From: Hippasteria phrygiana
Lineage: Eukaryota > Echinodermata > Asteroidea > Valvatida > Goniasteridae
Reading direction: 5' to 3'
DNA length: 64,000 nucleotides
NCBI GenBank assembly: GCA_037893225.1
Contig: JAZGUH010000147.1
Location: 1,335,501-1,399,500 of the forward strand
Of this stretch, positions 46,715 to 52,700 are shown piece by piece (positions within the stretch are counted from its first letter, which is position 1; every line of letters starts with the position of its first letter). Under the pieces are notes generated by a model. That model worked only from the letters and a program-made list of their open reading frames with translations. It did no database searches and was not told the DNA's origin. The position numbers and the translations under genes are program-made.

Positions 46715-49700
46715 GCTGCCCAGTGAAATCGTGATGTGCGTCTCTTCTGCAACTCCATCTTGTTTGACTAACGTCATGTAATAAACTGTTAATCAGTCAC
46801 TGATGTATTTGTCATCAAAGTGAGCCCTGACAAGCTGTATACTTCTGGCAACATGTTCATGTAATAAACTGATGGTTTTGTCAACAAGCCAATTCTGACT
46901 TATAATCATATAAAAATGTTGCCTCAAATTGCTTCATTCCAACCCCAAATTCTCTGAAAAGATGCCCCAAAATGCAGGAGAAAACATCTAGATTTCAAAT
47001 TTTTCCGGGGGGCATGCTTAACGGGTTTAATGCCCCGGACCCCCCTAGCAAGGCGTGCCTTCGGCACGCTGGGGTGTGTAGGCCAATCACCTCAGGTAAC
47101 CCCCCCCCCCCCTTAGTTAAAACCTAGATCCGCCCCTGTAAACCTGTGCAAGATTTAGCTCAATACGTTGTCCGAGTCACGAGACAAATAGTGACAACCC
47201 GTTCTCTCTTTACAGTGATTCTGTGCACGTTCACGTACGCTTGTTTCGAATTTCGAAATCGAAAAAAAACCACACAGCGTCTTTTGGAGGTCTTCAAAAG
47301 TGGCACCAGCAAGCGAAATCAGACATAACTTGAACATTTTAAAAATTGAGATTTCCATTCCATAATAAAATATATAATATAAGTTTTGTAATAGTGAACA
47401 AGTACTGTTATACACTATTTTGGTTTTCAAATAGAGCAGTAAATTCAGCAATAAGAATGGAAAATAATATGTAGTTTACACGATTTTTTTCGGAAGTACG
47501 CTGGACTATTAAAAAGGTCAAACTGTACACATTTAATGGCCTCAACACAAAAGCAAATCAGGTATTTTGAATTAAATATGCGTTAAGCTACAGTATTTTG
47601 ACAAAAAAGCAGGAATCCTGATTTTTTGACGATTTTCATATCAATTCCAATAGGTCATGCGACTTATGTCCGATTTCCCTTGCTGACGCCACAAATACAA
47701 AAAATATTTCTTGTGAGGATTTCTACCATTACTGTTTGTATAGTCAGCCAGCTTTCATATTGAAACTAATCATTTTTGTTATCATTACCAAAGCCATATC
47801 ATACCTTTTAATTGGTTAGTTAGTTTCTTCGTTTATCGTTTAGTTTTTTATTGTTAGGACATTTCAGTTTCATCCGCCTTTTGATATTTGATGTATACTT
47901 CCATCAGCAAAGTTTTAGTCGTCTCACCTCCGAGCTATATTATACATATAAATTAATACCTATTCCATTGCTGATTATAATTCTGTTTGTTTGCTTATTT
48001 ATTTATTGTAGTTTCAATTAGTTTTCATTGGTTTTTCTTTTCATTGTAAAGGAGTAAATAGAGACCGTTTCTCTGAGACTATAGTTAAAATATTCCTGCA
48101 GTGAATCAGTATCGAAATTACAAATCAGTCTGCCGTTTCGAATGTCAAAGGCAAAAATGATTGGACTGACTCACAGTTGTGTTATGATGGCTATGAACTG
48201 TTGTGATTTATCACAGGCTTATCAGAATAAATTTGAAAATAGGTGATTGAAAAACTAGGGAGATAAAAGAAACGTCACTACTTACATTAAACAAACTTGC
48301 CAAAACCACGTGTAAAGCCCGGTTCATACTTCATGCGAATGCGAAGCGAATTTCATGACGTCAACAATTGAAGTTTCATTATGACGTTCTCCGTTACCTT
48401 AACGAATTCGCTTCGCATACGCATTCGCATGAAGTATGAACCGGGCTTAAGGCTGGAAATCATGTCTCCGTATTGTGTTATTCGTTATGCGTGATGTGTT
48501 AAGATAAGATTACACGGAGAGCATGCAACGGATCACCTAAAACGGATAACGCAATAAGCATTGCGGATAAATGAAATAGGCCCTATGCCGATTGCATTTC
48601 GTGTAGTTTTATTTTAACGCATCACGCATTACGCACACATGGATTCCGGGCTAAGTGTTAACTTAAAATCATCTGAGGCATATATGGACATTGACCATGT
48701 CATAGAATTTGGCAGTGTTTTAGAGTTTACATCGCAGAAATCAAGATAGGCCGTTTACTTGTTATGTGTTTGCATCTGCCATGAATCTACCTCGTCTTAT
48801 TCTTAAAAAGAAAGAAAAAAAAGGCCGTTAAAAATAATTATGACAAAACAGCTGAATGCAGTGTTCATACTCTATGTGATTCGACATGTACGAGAAATCA
48901 CAAACATGTGAACATTTGAGCTCAATCCGGCATCCAAGTACAGTCCAAAAACAACAACAGCAATGAACATAATGAAACTAAATATACAAAATTGTTTTGT
49001 AACATTGGCATTTGTCATGTATTGCTATTGTTTACTTGCGATATTCAAGTTATTGATATTGTTCGCTCGTTCTATACTGTCTGTGTATGGAAAATTAATT
49101 AGAGTTTTGGAAAACTAGAATCCCTCCTATTTATGAAGGTATTTGGTGTTTTCTATATTTCAACATATTTTCGTACATTTTAACGCTTGGCTCATTTAAT
49201 TTAGACTGAAATTAAATGATCACGCAGATCGCCATCCGGCAATACAAATAGTCATTCAATTTTACTATCCGAGCATTCTATAGTCGTTTGGCTTCACTCG
49301 TCCCTGTAAAAGATGCATTCAAATTAAATGTATTGTATTGTTCATTCGATATCGTCTGGACCAGCAGTAAGGGGTCGATCGGGTATTCATTTTCATTAAT
49401 GGGCAAACATATTTCACCTTTTTTCAAGCATCTTTTCCTGCATGTCTATATATTCCTGCATGTTCGTATATCTGACGTCTTCAAGATGCACACCTCTCTT
49501 TCTTAACTATAGTCTTCAGACAGAATAGGATGGCGAGTCTACGGGAGGGGAGGTGTGATCGTCTGATGGAATCGGCCCAAGAAAACAAAAAGAAAAGTGT
49601 TCCCGATGGGACAACCATTGCCAAACATACATGCCCCGCCCGAGAGATCGATGCGTAAATCAGAACGAAAAAGAACAGTAATCAAAGCTCAAAAGTTAAA

Positions 49701-52700
49701 GGATTTATAAGCATATCAGCATAGAAATGCCCCTATTTTGTTTGGTCAAACTTTAAAACAAAGATCAACACTGAAAAAGAAAATCCCTTAGCCCTTTCTA
49801 GTTCGTTACATCATCCATCCGCAATATCAGTTCTAATGTTACATTATAAATGTTACAAAGTTTTCCATTATACATTTTACAAAACCTCAGAAGACAATGG
49901 GAAAATATATCTATAAAAAATATCATTAATTTGAATGACCATTTTATAAAAATTATTGCCAATAAACGAATACGAAAAGAAAAGCATGGTCATACGTCAT
50001 ATACACATCGACGTTCGTTAATTTGAATACTTCAACCGTCAATGGATGTCACAAAACTCAATGTATAGTAAGAATGTACTAAAACGAAATAGAATGCCCC
50101 TAAACGATAACGAACATTAGGAACAAAATCTTGGGTGCTTAAAAAATGAAACTGAATGCCCAAACATTGAAAATGAAACCTGAATTTGATCATTATGTGT
50201 AAAAACCACACTGAAAAATTCTGGGGGTTAAATTTACCCAATTATTGGTGAAAACTGCAACTACCTAGAATTTGGGAAAGTCTATCTCAACACATTCGGA
50301 TTAGCCCCCTAGAGTTTGTTTACCAAAATTGTGGGTAGCCTAGTTGCAGTTTTCACCAACAATTGGGTAAATTTAACCCCCGTGATTTTTCAGTGCACAC
50401 AAATTTGAATGACTAATAACGAAAATGACAACGAAGATTTCGCAAATTGGCCGGGAAAAGCTACATTTAAGTCGGATGTGATTATGCCCATTGCGTGTGA
50501 GAGCGTATGGGCGACCCTGGTTTGTGACAGGTGGTTGTTGAGCAGTTCAAATCTGCAATAGGCCTATTACTTGAACGTAACGACACAACACTGATGATAT
50601 TTGGATATAATCTTAGTCATGGAAAATAGATTTGGATGACGTTTCTGTGATGTGATGCGGTTTTAATGTTTGGAAAACAGTTCATTTAAAACAACCATGT
50701 CAAATTGAATGTAACATTATCTTAATAGGTTTTCCCGGCCAATTTCGTAAAATGTTCATTCACTTCTGAAACTCAGTGATTCATTTTCGTCTGAATTTAA
50801 ATGCGCGTCTTTACTCCCGTTTCAATTCAACGAAAGTTCAATCGTTTTCATGGTCCGTGCATTCGGTTTTGAGAAACAGGCGGCCAGTATACCTGTGCAT
50901 TCATTTACGCAAGCATTCCATTTCCAGCCGAGTTCGGGGATACATTTTCGTGAATGTGCAAACAATAGTAAGTTTATTTCATTGAAAATAGCAGATTACA
51001 TCACATAATTCTAAACCTGATACAGAATCTTATATATTCAAGCAGAAATTGAAATGAGATATTACTCTTCCTTCGATATTCGATTTGAATCAACCTCTAC
51101 GTGATGGTAGCACGAATTCGAAGTCATTGTAGACGAATCTCTCATGTCGATGTCGATCGCTACCGTCGTATCAATTTTTGTAACGATTGTTACGCGGAAC
51201 AATCGTTGGAAAACTATATAAATTTAAACTTTTCTTGAAAACGACAGCACACCAGGTGCCATTATTTCACAGGATGATTGAGATTGCTCTTAACTTACAG
51301 TCTAGTAAGGTATTTCGTAATAATTCAGTAAAGAATAGATTGGAGGATTACCAATCGTGTACACCACATTTAAATGAGCTCGTTCATGTATACAATTTGA
51401 AAATGATTAAAACTCATGGTGTCCTCTAGAGTATATCTGTGGTTATTGTGCGGAATGAGTTAACATCCTTAAACAACATTACGTCTCAACAATGTTGTTT
51501 TGATGTTGTTTACTCAATTATGATGTAGGAATGCTTTTATGCATACAATATTAACCTCAATTTGCATGTTGACCCTAACTGGGCGTGGCTAACAATGGAA
51601 ATTATTGTTTGCCAAATTGTTACTTTTTGACAGTTTTGTTTTCTCTAATCAATGAAATGTAGATGTTACACGCCAATTTGTAGATGTTATAATTATGGCA
51701 AAACATTTTCAACATTATTGGAAAGATTGAAAGAGGGAAAACATTATATTTTTCTTTTGCTCACCGTGAGTCGAGATGGAAATCGGTCTACATTTATACA
51801 AGGTTCGTTGTTACTTTTAATATTTGAAACAGGTCCAATGTGTCGCGAACTGCAAAGCACATTGTAATAATCCTGTTCTTTTCACTAATAATAATATAAT
51901 CTCAATGATGTAGCAATTACACGTATAATAATGATATCAATTTCAATTACACGTACATGTACTACATAAACCAAGCCGATGCTCGAATCAACCATCATGG
52001 GTCTATGACATCGTCATATGACATCGTCTGATATTGAAGTGAAACAGTAATAGAACTGGCTAATTAAATCACTTTTAGTACAATACTAATTATGTGGTAT
52101 TTTGATATGTTAAAAACATTTAATTCAAAAATCATGTCAAAACATTGATGATGTAATATATATTGTAATAAATGTCGTAAAAACATGACAGTAATATCAC
52201 ACCGAGCATGTCACAATAACATTCCGAAAAACCGCTTGAATGTCTTTACATGCCATTTACATGACATTTTGACATTATCACGTTTGATCATTTGAAGTTA
52301 TATCATTACGATATTTCGGTTATATTTTCGCGATTTCCAAGTTTTATGATAGTGTAATGTTATCTAATGTTGCATCACATTTTAAATGGATTAAAAAGAA
52401 CCGTAAAATTAATATCAACAAGATCATGTCGCAATAACATTATCACATAATGTCAAGCCAACATTGGACGTAACATAAATACTACGTTGTGTTAGGAACG
52501 CAATACCTCGCTGTACGGCACAATAATTGAAATGAACATTAATATGAAATAGCCGGCACAGACATGGAGGCATATTATGGAAAGCTTTTATTGCAATGCC
52601 GTTAACATAAAATAATATGAAACAAATACAGTGTGAATGATAAGAAACTTAAAAACAAACAGACAGAAAGGTAACAAAATAAATTGACAAAATTGATTAG

